Assembly (NCBI GenBank): GCA_964471535.1
Contig: CAYYHA010000020.1
Location: 1 to 35,064, forward strand
Direction: 5' to 3'
Source: CAYYHA01 sp964471535
GTDB lineage: Bacteria; Myxococcota; Myxococcia; SLRQ01
Length of the DNA: 35,064 nt
Shown here: positions 17,130 through 24,835 of the stretch, one piece after another
How the letters are laid out: every line of letters starts with the position of its first letter
Position numbering within the stretch: position 1 is the stretch's first letter
The notes under the pieces: generated by a model
The model's input: only the letters and a program-made list of their open reading frames with translations
The model's database searches: none
What the model was told of the DNA's origin: nothing
Translations under genes and position numbers: made by a program

Positions 17130-18563
17130 TCATGCGCCTCTGCGTCCCGGACCCGGGATGATCTGTGCCGCCTCGGCACCGCGGGCGCTCCGTAGGCGCG
17201 CGAGGATGGCCTCCCCCGCCTTCCACACATCCCCGGCCCCGAAGGTGATGAGCAGATCCCCTCGCTCGAGCCGGGGCACCACCGCACTCGCGACCTCGTC
17301 GAGACGGGCCACGTAAGCCACGTCCCGATGCCCGTGCCGGCGGATCGACTCCACCAGCGCCTCGGCGCTCACGCCCTCGATCGGCGCCTCGCCGGCCGCA
17401 TAGATGTCGGTAACCACCACTGCATCGGCATCGTTGAAGGCGGTGGCGAAGTCCTCCGCCAGATCGCGGGTCCGCGTGTAGCGGTGGGGCTGGAAGACGG
17501 CGATGGTGCGCCGGTCGAAGGCGGTCCGCGCACCGGCGAGGACGGCGCGGATCTCTGCGGGATGGTGGCCGTAGTCGTCGACCACCGTGATCCCATCGAC
17601 CTCGCCGCGCACGGTGAAGCGGCGCTGCACCCCGCCGAACTCGGCGAGCGCCCGGCGTGCGAGGTCCTCTCGGACGCCCATCTCGTCGGCCACGACGAGG
17701 GCGGCGAGCGCATTGAGCACGTTGTGCCGGCCCACCATGGGGATGCGAAAGCGCCCGCGCGACTTTCCTTCGGCCACCACCTCGAAGTCGCAGGCCATCC
17801 CCTCGTAGCGAAGGTCGTGCACCTGCCAGTCGGCCTGCGAACCGAAGCCATAGGTGCGATAGCGCTTCTCGATCCGGGGAATCAGACCCTGCACCTCGGG
17901 GTGGTCGAGGCAGAGCACCGCGAGGCCGTAGAAGGGAAGCCGGTTGACGAAGCGGACGAAGGCGTCACGGAGTGCGTCCATGGACCCGTAGTGGTCCATG
18001 TGCTCGGGATCGATGTTGGTCACCACAGCGATGGTCGGCGCGTAGACGAGGAAGGAACCGTCACTCTCGTCCGCTTCGGCGACCAGGTAGTCGCCCTGCC
18101 CGAGACGCACGCTGCTGCCCAGGGTGTTCACCTTCCCGCCCACGACCACCGTGGGATCGAGGCCGCCCGCCTGCAGCAGGTGGCCGACGAGCGACGTGGT
18201 GGTCGTCTTGCCGTGGCTGCCAGCGATGGCGACGCCATACTTCAGGCGCATCAGCTCGGCGAGCATCTCGGCCCTGGGGATCACCGGGATCCCTTGGGCC
18301 CGCGCAGCTGCGATCTCGGGGTTGTCCGGCGGGACGGCGCTCGAGACGACGACCACGTCGGCGGGCCCGAGGTGCTCGGCGCGGTGGCCCCTGGCCACCA
18401 CCGCTCCCATCGCGGCCAGCCGGCGGGTCACCTCGCTCTCCTTCAGGTCCGACCCGGAGACCTCGTAACCCAGATTGAGGAGCAGCTCGGCGATGCCGCT
18501 CATGCCGATGCCCCCGATACCGACGAAGTGGATGCGCCGCGCCTTTCCCCGGAACATGGGCAT
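17130..18563 (-). CDS. murC: UDP-N-acetylmuramate--L-alanine ligase
   Basis: The product is about 477 aa. MurC adds L-Ala to UDP-MurNAc, the first amino acid of the stem peptide. The N-terminal UDP-binding loop is IHFVGIGGIGMSGIAELL, the ATP loop is AGSHGKTTTT (about residues 114-123), the central part has NIDPEHMDHYGS, and the C-terminal domain has VVDDYGHHPAEI and PHRYTRTRDL. The ATG at 18563 lies one base after the murG stop, with GGGAGG eight bases upstream. Confidence 0.98.
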   Translation of the reverse strand: MPMFRGKARRIHFVGIGGIGMSGIAELLLNLGYEVSGSDLKESEVTRRLAAMGAVVARGHRAEHLGPADVVVVSSAVPPDNPEIAAARAQGIPVIPRAEMLAELMRLKYGVAIAGSHGKTTTTSLVGHLLQAGGLDPTVVVGGKVNTLGSSVRLGQGDYLVAEADESDGSFLVYAPTIAVVTNIDPEHMDHYGSMDALRDAFVRFVNRLPFYGLAVLCLDHPEVQGLIPRIEKRYRTYGFGSQADWQVHDLRYEGMACDFEVVAEGKSRGRFRIPMVGRHNVLNALAALVVADEMGVREDLARRALAEFGGVQRRFTVRGEVDGITVVDDYGHHPAEIRAVLAGARTAFDRRTIAVFQPHRYTRTRDLAEDFATAFNDADAVVVTDIYAAGEAPIEGVSAEALVESIRRHGHRDVAYVARLDEVASAVVPRLERGDLLITFGAGDVWKAGEAILARLRSARGAEAAQIIPGPGRRGA

Positions 18564-18564
18564 C

Positions 18565-19713
18565 TCACCGGCCTCCCTTCCGGGCCAAGGCCTTCTGTTC
18601 CCGTTCGAACCCGCCCGAATCCATCCAAAGTTCGACTGCGACATCGGCGATCTCCTTTGCGGCCTCCGGATGGCCCAGCTCTCCCGCCGCCTTCTCCATG
18701 GCGTGTCGTCGGTCCGGATTTGTCAGAAGTGCCTCGAGCTCCGAAGCGAGCCGCTCCGGCGTGAGCTCCGACTCGAGCAGGAGCACGGCGGCTCCGCGCT
18801 CGGCGAGCGCCCGAGCGTTGACCTCTTGGTGGTTGTCGGTGGCATAGGGAAAGGGCACGAGGATGGAGGCCTTGCGGGCCACGGTCAGCTCCGCCAGCGT
18901 GGTGGCACCGGCACGACATACCACCGCAGCGGACCTCGCATAGGCTTCGGACATCTCGTGGATGTACGGCCGAAGGTCCACCTTGTCGATGAGTCCTGCC
19001 TCCTCGTAGGCACGGCGCACCCCCTCGTAGGCGTCCCGGCCGGTCTGGTGGAGGAGGCGCAGCTCGGGCAGCTTCTCGGCGAGGTGTCGCATCGCCCCCA
19101 CCATCGCCTCGTTGAGCGCCCGCGCCCCCTGGCTGCCCCCGAAGACGAGGACGCGCTGCACCCCGCCGGTCGCCGGCCGCTCGGGACGCAGGAAGTTGTC
19201 CATGAGGGAAAGGCGGACGGGATTGCCTGTGAGGAGCACCTTGTCCCGCGGAAAGTGTCGGGCGGAGCGCTCGAAGGAGATGCACACCTTCCGGGCGAAG
19301 CGTGCCACGATGCGTGAGGTCAGGCCGGGGAGGGCGTTCTGCTCCTGCACGATCACCGGCACGCGGCACAGCCAAGCGGCCAGCGCTACCGGCCCGCTGG
19401 CATAGCCCCCAACGGCGATGCACACCCCGGGGCGGTAGCGCCGCACGATTCGCAGTGACTGAAAGAGGGCCCGGGGCAGCGCCCACAGGCTCTTGAGCGT
19501 CTTCCACAGACCCACCCGCTTCAGCCCGCTCACCTCGATGAACTCGATGGGGAAGCCCTCCCGCGGGACCACCTCGCTCTCCAGCCCTCGCCGGGTTCCC
19601 ACGAAGAGCACCTCGTTCTCCTGATGGCGGGTCATGAACTCCTGTGCGAGCGCAATGCCCGGGTACAGGTGGCCCCCCGTACCTCCGCCGGCGATGAGCA
19701 CGCGCAGTGTCAT
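18565..19713 (-). CDS. murG: Lipid II synthase MurG (N-acetylglucosaminyltransferase)
   Basis: The product is 382 aa. MurG transfers GlcNAc to lipid I on the inner face of the cytoplasmic membrane to give lipid II. The N-terminal lipid-binding loop is AGGGTGGHLYPG (about residues 8-19); further motifs are VGGYASGPVALAAW, VIVQEQNALPG, VFGGSQGARALNEA and the UDP-GlcNAc site VCRAGATTLAEL with PFPYATDNHQ. The start ATG overlaps the ftsW stop as ATGA. Confidence 0.98.
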   Translation of the reverse strand: MTLRVLIAGGGTGGHLYPGIALAQEFMTRHQENEVLFVGTRRGLESEVVPREGFPIEFIEVSGLKRVGLWKTLKSLWALPRALFQSLRIVRRYRPGVCIAVGGYASGPVALAAWLCRVPVIVQEQNALPGLTSRIVARFARKVCISFERSARHFPRDKVLLTGNPVRLSLMDNFLRPERPATGGVQRVLVFGGSQGARALNEAMVGAMRHLAEKLPELRLLHQTGRDAYEGVRRAYEEAGLIDKVDLRPYIHEMSEAYARSAAVVCRAGATTLAELTVARKASILVPFPYATDNHQEVNARALAERGAAVLLLESELTPERLASELEALLTNPDRRHAMEKAAGELGHPEAAKEIADVAVELWMDSGGFEREQKALARKGGR

Positions 19714-20858
19714 CGCCGCGCCCCCAGGTGTCGGGCGAGGAAGCCCCCTTGGCCCCGGCCGATGGAGAGGAGGATGCCGGCGGCAGCCATGGAGAGCACC
19801 AGCGAGGTGCCGCCGTAGGAGACGAAGGGAAGGGGCAGCCCCTTGGTGGGGAGCAGGCCCATGGTCACGGCCATGTTGAGGAAGGCCTGCAGCCCGAGGA
19901 CGAAGGTCAGGCCCAGGGCCAGGAACGCACCGAAGGCATCCTCGGCGCGGAAGGCCGCACGCACCCCGCGCCAGAGGAAGACGGCGAAGAGGAGGATCAC
20001 GGCGGTGGTGCCGATGAGCCCCAGCTCCTCTCCCACGATGGAGAAGATGAAGTCGGTGTGCGCCTCCGGAAGGAAGAAGAGCTTCTGCCGGCCCTCACCG
20101 AGGCCCACGCCGGTAAGGCCGCCCGAGCCAATGGAGATGAGCGACTCGGCGACCTGGTAGCCCTCATCGTGGCGCACCGCCCAAGGGTCGAGGAAGGCGA
20201 CGATGCGGCGCATCCGCCACGGCGTGGAGTAGATGAGCCAGGCCACCGCGAGTGCGCCCGCGCCCGCCGCGCCGAGGAGGTAGCGGAGGCGCACGCCCGC
20301 GACGAAGAGAAGGAGGCCGACCGCGGCGGCGAGGGTGACCGCCGTGCCGAGATCCGGCTGCTGCAGGACGAGGAGGATCGGGGTGCCGGCGACGAGCACT
20401 GGGCCCAGGAAACCCGCCTTGAACTGTCGCACCTGCTCCCCCTTCCGCGACAAGGACCAGGCCAGGTACAGGACCAGGGCGGGCTTGGCCAGCTCCGAGG
20501 GCTGAAAGCCCAGCGGGCCCAGGCGGACCCAGCGGGTCGCACCGCCGGCGCTCCGGCCGACGCCGGGAACGAAGACGAGCGCGAGGGCCAAGAGCGCGAA
20601 GAGGAGCGCAGTGGGGGCCAGGGGACGCAGCCGCTCGGGGGGCAGCGAGGCGCAGGCGGCAAGCGCCACGAGGCCGAGCACCGCGGCGACGGCCTGGCGG
20701 CGCAGGAAGTAGGTGGGATCGGAGAGACGGTGGGAGGCGAAGACCGCGCTCGACGAGTAGACCATCACCACCCCGAGGCCGCACAGGGCGAGCACCGCGA
20801 CGAGAAGGATCCCATCGATGCCCCCGCTGGGGGCGCCTGGGGCGGAGGGGCGCCTCAT
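19710..20858 (-). CDS. ftsW: Septal peptidoglycan polymerase FtsW (SEDS family)
   Basis: The product is 382 aa with about ten membrane helices. SEDS proteins polymerise glycan strands from lipid II together with a class B penicillin-binding protein, here the FtsI of this cluster. Family motifs present are GFQPSELAKPALVLY, VLQQPDLGTAV, EAHTDFIFSIVGEELG and LPLPFVSYGGTSLV. Position between murD and murG supports FtsW rather than RodA. The start ATG at 20858 overlaps the murD stop as ATGA. Confidence 0.96.
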   Translation of the reverse strand: MRRPSAPGAPSGGIDGILLVAVLALCGLGVVMVYSSSAVFASHRLSDPTYFLRRQAVAAVLGLVALAACASLPPERLRPLAPTALLFALLALALVFVPGVGRSAGGATRWVRLGPLGFQPSELAKPALVLYLAWSLSRKGEQVRQFKAGFLGPVLVAGTPILLVLQQPDLGTAVTLAAAVGLLLFVAGVRLRYLLGAAGAGALAVAWLIYSTPWRMRRIVAFLDPWAVRHDEGYQVAESLISIGSGGLTGVGLGEGRQKLFFLPEAHTDFIFSIVGEELGLIGTTAVILLFAVFLWRGVRAAFRAEDAFGAFLALGLTFVLGLQAFLNMAVTMGLLPTKGLPLPFVSYGGTSLVLSMAAAGILLSIGRGQGGFLARHLGARR

Positions 20859-22216
20859 GGCAGGGCCTCCACGAGCCTCCGGAAGTGCATCCCCCGCTGC
20901 ACGTAGCTCTCGTACTGGTCGAAGGAGGCGCAGGCAGGCGAGAGGAGGACCACCTCGCCCGGGCGTGCGAGCGCCGCAGCCCGCCGTACCGCCGCCTCGA
21001 GGTCTCCCGCCGCTTCGGCGACCTCCACCGCCCCACCCAGCTCCCGCAGGAGCAGCGGCGCCTCCTCCCCGATGGCGAGGAGCACCCGCACCCGTTCGCG
21101 CACCAGCCCCGAGAGCGGCGCGTAGGCGGCGCCCTTGCCCCGCCCACCGGCGATCCACACGATCCCCCCGGGGAAGCTCCTCAGCGCGGTCCGGGCGCTC
21201 TCCACATTGGTGGCCTTCGAGTCGTCGATCCAGGAGACGCCCCCGCGTTCCCGCACCACTTCGAGGCGATGGGGCAGGCCGCGGAAGGCATCGAGGCCTG
21301 CCTGAATCGCGTCCGGCGCCACACCGAGGGCCTCGGCGGCGAGGATGGCCGCCGCGGCATTCGCGAGGTTGTGGGGACCGCGGAGGGCCGGGCCCCCGAT
21401 CCGGTAGCGCCGGGTGCCGACGACCACCAGGCCCTGCTCGCCGCGGGCGTCGGCGTCCCGCCCCTCCACCGAGAAGGTGCGAAGCCGGCTCGCCGCCCCT
21501 TCGGCCAGTGCGAGCGCCGCCGGATCGTCGGCACTGGTCACGAGCGTGTCCCCGGGGCCTTGCCGCTGCCACAGCTTCGCCTTGGCCTGGCCGTAGGCCT
21601 CGAAGCTGCCGTGCCAGGCCAGATGGTCGGGGGCGAGATTGAGGAGCACGGCGACATCCGGCCTCAAGTGATGCGTGCTCTCGAGCTGGTAGCTCGACAG
21701 CTCCACTGCGAGGCTCTTCGGTGGCCGCGACTCCAGCACCGCCTCGGCAAGCGGGCGGCCGAGGTTCCCGCCGACGAAGGGGGCCTGACCCGCGGCCTCC
21801 AGGATTGCGCCCAGCAACGCGGTGGTGGTGCTCTTGCCGTTGGTCCCGGTGACGCCGACGAAGGGGATATCCGTGAGGAAGGAGGCGGCGATCTCGACCT
21901 CTCCCAGGATGGGCACGCCGGCCTCCTGGGCCCGTCGTAGCTCGGAGATGCCCCTGGGCACGCCCGGCGACGGCACGATGAGATCGGCTTCGAGGAAGTC
22001 GTCGAGCCGATGGCCGCCGAGGTGCAAGGTGAGGGGCCGCCCGGCAGCCCAGTCGAGATCGAGGTGCTCGTCGGCCCGCCGGTCGGTGAGGGTCACCGCT
22101 GCGCCCTCACGCAGGCACAGCTCTGCGGCCGCGCGGCCAGAACGACCTGCACCCACGACGAGGACATTGCGGCCCTTCAGATCGTATGGGGGACCATATG
22201 GGACGGTTCGGGTCAT
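20855..22216 (-). CDS. murD: UDP-N-acetylmuramoylalanine--D-glutamate ligase
   Basis: The product is about 453 aa. MurD adds D-Glu to UDP-MurNAc-L-Ala in the cytoplasm. The N-terminal nucleotide-binding VLVVGAGRSGRAAAEL leads to the ATP loop GVTGTNGKSTTT (about residues 121-132), then LNLAPDHLAWHG and the C-terminal WIDDSKATNVESA and WIAGGRGKG with LLSPACASFDQY, all typical of MurD. The start ATG at 22216 overlaps the mraY stop as ATGA. Confidence 0.98.
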   Translation of the reverse strand: MTRTVPYGPPYDLKGRNVLVVGAGRSGRAAAELCLREGAAVTLTDRRADEHLDLDWAAGRPLTLHLGGHRLDDFLEADLIVPSPGVPRGISELRRAQEAGVPILGEVEIAASFLTDIPFVGVTGTNGKSTTTALLGAILEAAGQAPFVGGNLGRPLAEAVLESRPPKSLAVELSSYQLESTHHLRPDVAVLLNLAPDHLAWHGSFEAYGQAKAKLWQRQGPGDTLVTSADDPAALALAEGAASRLRTFSVEGRDADARGEQGLVVVGTRRYRIGGPALRGPHNLANAAAAILAAEALGVAPDAIQAGLDAFRGLPHRLEVVRERGGVSWIDDSKATNVESARTALRSFPGGIVWIAGGRGKGAAYAPLSGLVRERVRVLLAIGEEAPLLLRELGGAVEVAEAAGDLEAAVRRAAALARPGEVVLLSPACASFDQYESYVQRGMHFRRLVEALP

Positions 22217-23352
22217 CGAAGCTTCAGGCCGGCAAAGGCGACCAGCGCCAAGAGAATGGAGAGGATCCAGAAGCGGACGATGATCTTCGGCTCCGCCCAC
22301 CCCTTCAGCTCGAAGTGGTGGTGGATGGGTGCCATGCGGAAGATCCGCTTACCGGTGGACTTGAAGGAGGCGACCTGCAGGATCACCGAGAGGATCTCCG
22401 CCAGGAAGACACCATGGACGATCACGCTGACCAGCTCGTTCTTGGTGAGCACCGCGAGCATCCCCAGCGCCCCGCCGATGGCGAGTGAGCCCACGTCGCC
22501 CATGAAGATCGAGGCGGGGTAGGTGTTGAACCAAAGGAAGCCAATGCCGGCGCCAGCGAGCGAGGCGCAGAAGACGGTCAGCTCCGCCGCACCCTCGATG
22601 AAGGGGATGTAGAGGTACTGCGCAATGTTGAACCCGGCGATCACCGTACCCGCGGCGTAGGCGAGGACGCCCCAGGTCAGTGCGGCGACGATGGAGGGAC
22701 CGATGGCCAGACCGTCGAGGCCGTCGGTGAGGTTCACCGCATTGCTGGTGCCGACGATCACGAAGAGCGCGAAGGGGAGGTAGAGCCAGCCGAGATCGGG
22801 GTAGAAGAGCTGGGTGGAGATGAAGGGAAAGGCGACCCGCGTGTCCAGCGCAAAGCCGACGCCGAGGAAGGGGAAGCGGTCCATCGCCCGGAAGTCGAGA
22901 TCGCTCTGGAAGAGGTAGAGCACCGCCGCGGCGACACCGAACTGCAGGACGAGCTTCGCCCGCGCCGAAAGCCCTTTCGAGCGGTTCTTGAACTTCATGT
23001 AGTCGTCGTAGAAGCCGATGGCGCCGTAGCCCAAGGTGACGGCCACCACGGACCAGACGAGGCGACTGCGCGGATCGGCCCAGAGCAGGGTGCCCAGCAT
23101 GGCCCCGGCGAGGATCATCAGCCCTCCCATCGAGGGCGTCCCCTCCTTCTCCCGGTGGCGCTCCGGGGTGTCCTCACGGATCGTGTCGAGCCCGTGCTGT
23201 GCGAGGCGGAGGCGCCGAATGATGCCCGGGCCGAAGAAGAGCACGAAGAGGAGCGCGGTCAGGCCGCCCATCACGATGCGGAAGGACGTGTAGCGGAGGA
23301 CGTTGAGGACTGCGACCTCATCGGACAGGGGATAGAAGAGCCAGTAGATCAC
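22213..23352 (-). CDS. mraY: Phospho-N-acetylmuramoyl-pentapeptide transferase
   Basis: The product is about 379 aa with about ten membrane helices. MraY moves phospho-MurNAc-pentapeptide to undecaprenyl phosphate, forming lipid I. Motifs include REKEGTPSMGGLMI, FYDDYMKFKNRSKGLS (Asp pair for Mg), NAVNLTDGLDGLA, and the C-terminal IHHHFELKGWAEPKI. It begins with GTG at 23352, preceded by an AAGGGGGG Shine-Dalgarno, and overlaps the murF stop as GTGA. Confidence 0.98.
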   Translation of the reverse strand: MIYWLFYPLSDEVAVLNVLRYTSFRIVMGGLTALLFVLFFGPGIIRRLRLAQHGLDTIREDTPERHREKEGTPSMGGLMILAGAMLGTLLWADPRSRLVWSVVAVTLGYGAIGFYDDYMKFKNRSKGLSARAKLVLQFGVAAAVLYLFQSDLDFRAMDRFPFLGVGFALDTRVAFPFISTQLFYPDLGWLYLPFALFVIVGTSNAVNLTDGLDGLAIGPSIVAALTWGVLAYAAGTVIAGFNIAQYLYIPFIEGAAELTVFCASLAGAGIGFLWFNTYPASIFMGDVGSLAIGGALGMLAVLTKNELVSVIVHGVFLAEILSVILQVASFKSTGKRIFRMAPIHHHFELKGWAEPKIIVRFWILSILLALVAFAGLKLR

Positions 23353-24767
23353 GCCGCCCCCCCTTCTGCCTCCGCGAGGCGCTCGACGATGCGCTCCATA
23401 CGCATCCCCCGGCTCCCCTTCACCAGCACCACGTCGCGGGGACCGAGGCCCTCTCTCAGGAAGGCCGCAGCCTCGTCCGGCTCGAGGGTGTGCAGGACCC
23501 GGTGCAGTCCCGCCCGCTCGGCCTCCTCCACCAACGCGGCGCTCCCGGGACCGAAGCCCACCAGCCCGGCGAGACCCAGGTGGGCGGCGCGGGCGCCGAT
23601 GGCGCGGTGGTGTTTCTCGCTCGCCCCGCCCAGCTCCAGCATGTCGCCGAGCGCTGCCCACACCGTTCCCCCTCGATCCTCCGCGAGCTGCGCCGCTGCC
23701 TCGAGGGCCGCGGCGGTGGAGGCGGGGTTGGCGTTGTAGCAGTCGTCGAGGAGCAGGGCTCCGCCCGGGCCGGCCACGCGGCGCATCCGCCGGCCGACGC
23801 TTCGCACCTCCGACATCCCCTGCGCCGCCTCCGCGGGGTCGGCACCGACGGCAATGGCCGCCGCCAGTGCGGCCGCGGCGTTGTGGGCGTTGTGGACGCC
23901 GATGAGGGGAAGATCGAAGACCAGCCGGCCCTTCCCCGCCTCGTGGGCGAGCGCGATCTCCACCCGCAGTCCCGCCTCCCCCCGGTTGACGACGCCCTCG
24001 AGGCGCACCGCAGCGTCGGCATGACGGCCGAAGCCGAGCCACCGCAGGTCGGAACGCCGCTTCGCCCGCGCCACCAGGCGGGGATCGTCGAGGTTGACCA
24101 CGGCCACCGCCCCCGCCTCGAGGCCCGCCCACAGCTCCGCCTTTGCGTCGGCGACCGCTTCCACGGTGCCCAGGCCCTCGAGGTGCACCGGACCCGTGTT
24201 GACGATGAGTCCGACACGGGGCCGGACAATTTCGGTCAAACGTGCGATCTCGCCCGGTGCGTTCATCCCCAGCTCGAGCACCGCCCAGGCCTCGGTACCG
24301 TCGAGTCGGAAGAGAGTCAGGGGCACGCCGACGAGGTTGTTGAGGTTCCCCTCGGTGTGGACCCCAGCACCCAGGGCCTTGCGCAGGGCCGCGGCGAGCA
24401 GCTCCTTCGTGGTGGTCTTGCCACTCGATCCCGTGACGGCGACGACGCGGCCTGGCCCGCAGCGGTCGCGGTGGTAACGGGCCAGATCGCCGAGCGCCCG
24501 CAGCGTGTCCTCGACCTCGAAGCAGGCCAGATCCGGATGGCCGTGTCCCCGCGCCACCACCGCGCCGAAGGCCCCGGCCGCCGCCGCCTGCCCGAGGAAG
24601 TCGTGGCCGTCGAAGCGCGGGCCGTGGAGGGCAACGAAGAGGGCGCCTTCGGGCAGGGTGCGGCTGTCGGTGCCCACGCCGCGGCAAACCCGCGCCGGCG
24701 GGGGCCGCCGCGGCGGTGCGGCGCCCGTCGCCTCGAGGATCTCGTCGGGGGTGAGCTGTGCGGTCAT
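23349..24767 (-). CDS. murF: UDP-MurNAc-tripeptide--D-alanyl-D-alanine ligase
   Basis: The product is about 472 aa. MurF joins the D-Ala-D-Ala made by Ddl to the tripeptide precursor. It has the N-terminal GTDSRTLPEGALFVAL, ATP loop VTGSSGKTTTKE (about residues 111-122), LGMNAPGEIARL, LIGVHNAHNAAAAL, DDCYNANPAS and a final LVKGSRGMRMERIV. The ATG at 24767 is chosen because the product starts with the usual MurF N-terminus. No Shine-Dalgarno is seen; instead an in-frame acidic GAC/GAA tract lies just upstream, with no start codon between it and the murE stop. Translation may depend on coupling to murE. Confidence 0.96.
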   Translation of the reverse strand: MTAQLTPDEILEATGAAPPRRPPPARVCRGVGTDSRTLPEGALFVALHGPRFDGHDFLGQAAAAGAFGAVVARGHGHPDLACFEVEDTLRALGDLARYHRDRCGPGRVVAVTGSSGKTTTKELLAAALRKALGAGVHTEGNLNNLVGVPLTLFRLDGTEAWAVLELGMNAPGEIARLTEIVRPRVGLIVNTGPVHLEGLGTVEAVADAKAELWAGLEAGAVAVVNLDDPRLVARAKRRSDLRWLGFGRHADAAVRLEGVVNRGEAGLRVEIALAHEAGKGRLVFDLPLIGVHNAHNAAAALAAAIAVGADPAEAAQGMSEVRSVGRRMRRVAGPGGALLLDDCYNANPASTAAALEAAAQLAEDRGGTVWAALGDMLELGGASEKHHRAIGARAAHLGLAGLVGFGPGSAALVEEAERAGLHRVLHTLEPDEAAAFLREGLGPRDVVLVKGSRGMRMERIVERLAEAEGGAA

Positions 24768-24773
24768 CGCTGT

Positions 24774-24809
24774 GTCGTCGTCGCCTTCGCCGTCGTCTTC
24801 GTCGTCGTC
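24774..24809. repeat. Imperfect GTC/GAC triplet tract before murF
   Basis: Twelve triplets, eight of them GTC on the plus strand (GAC on minus) and the rest GCC or TTC, lie six bases before the murF start. They are in frame with murF and would read as Asp/Glu/Gly residues, but no start codon lies between the tract and the murE stop. It may be a simple-sequence expansion or a leader feature. Confidence 0.7.
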
Positions 24810-24811
24810 CT

Positions 24812-24828
24812 GCCGGCGCCTCGCCGGC
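24812..24828 (-). terminator. Stem-loop in the murE-murF gap
   Basis: GCCGGC at 24812-24817 and GCCGGC at 24823-24828 pair with a 5-base loop. The hairpin starts seven bases after the murE stop and is followed by the GAC-rich tract rather than a T-run. It may attenuate transcription or protect the messenger RNA; it is not a canonical terminator. Confidence 0.35.
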
Positions 24829-24835
24829 CCTTGCC

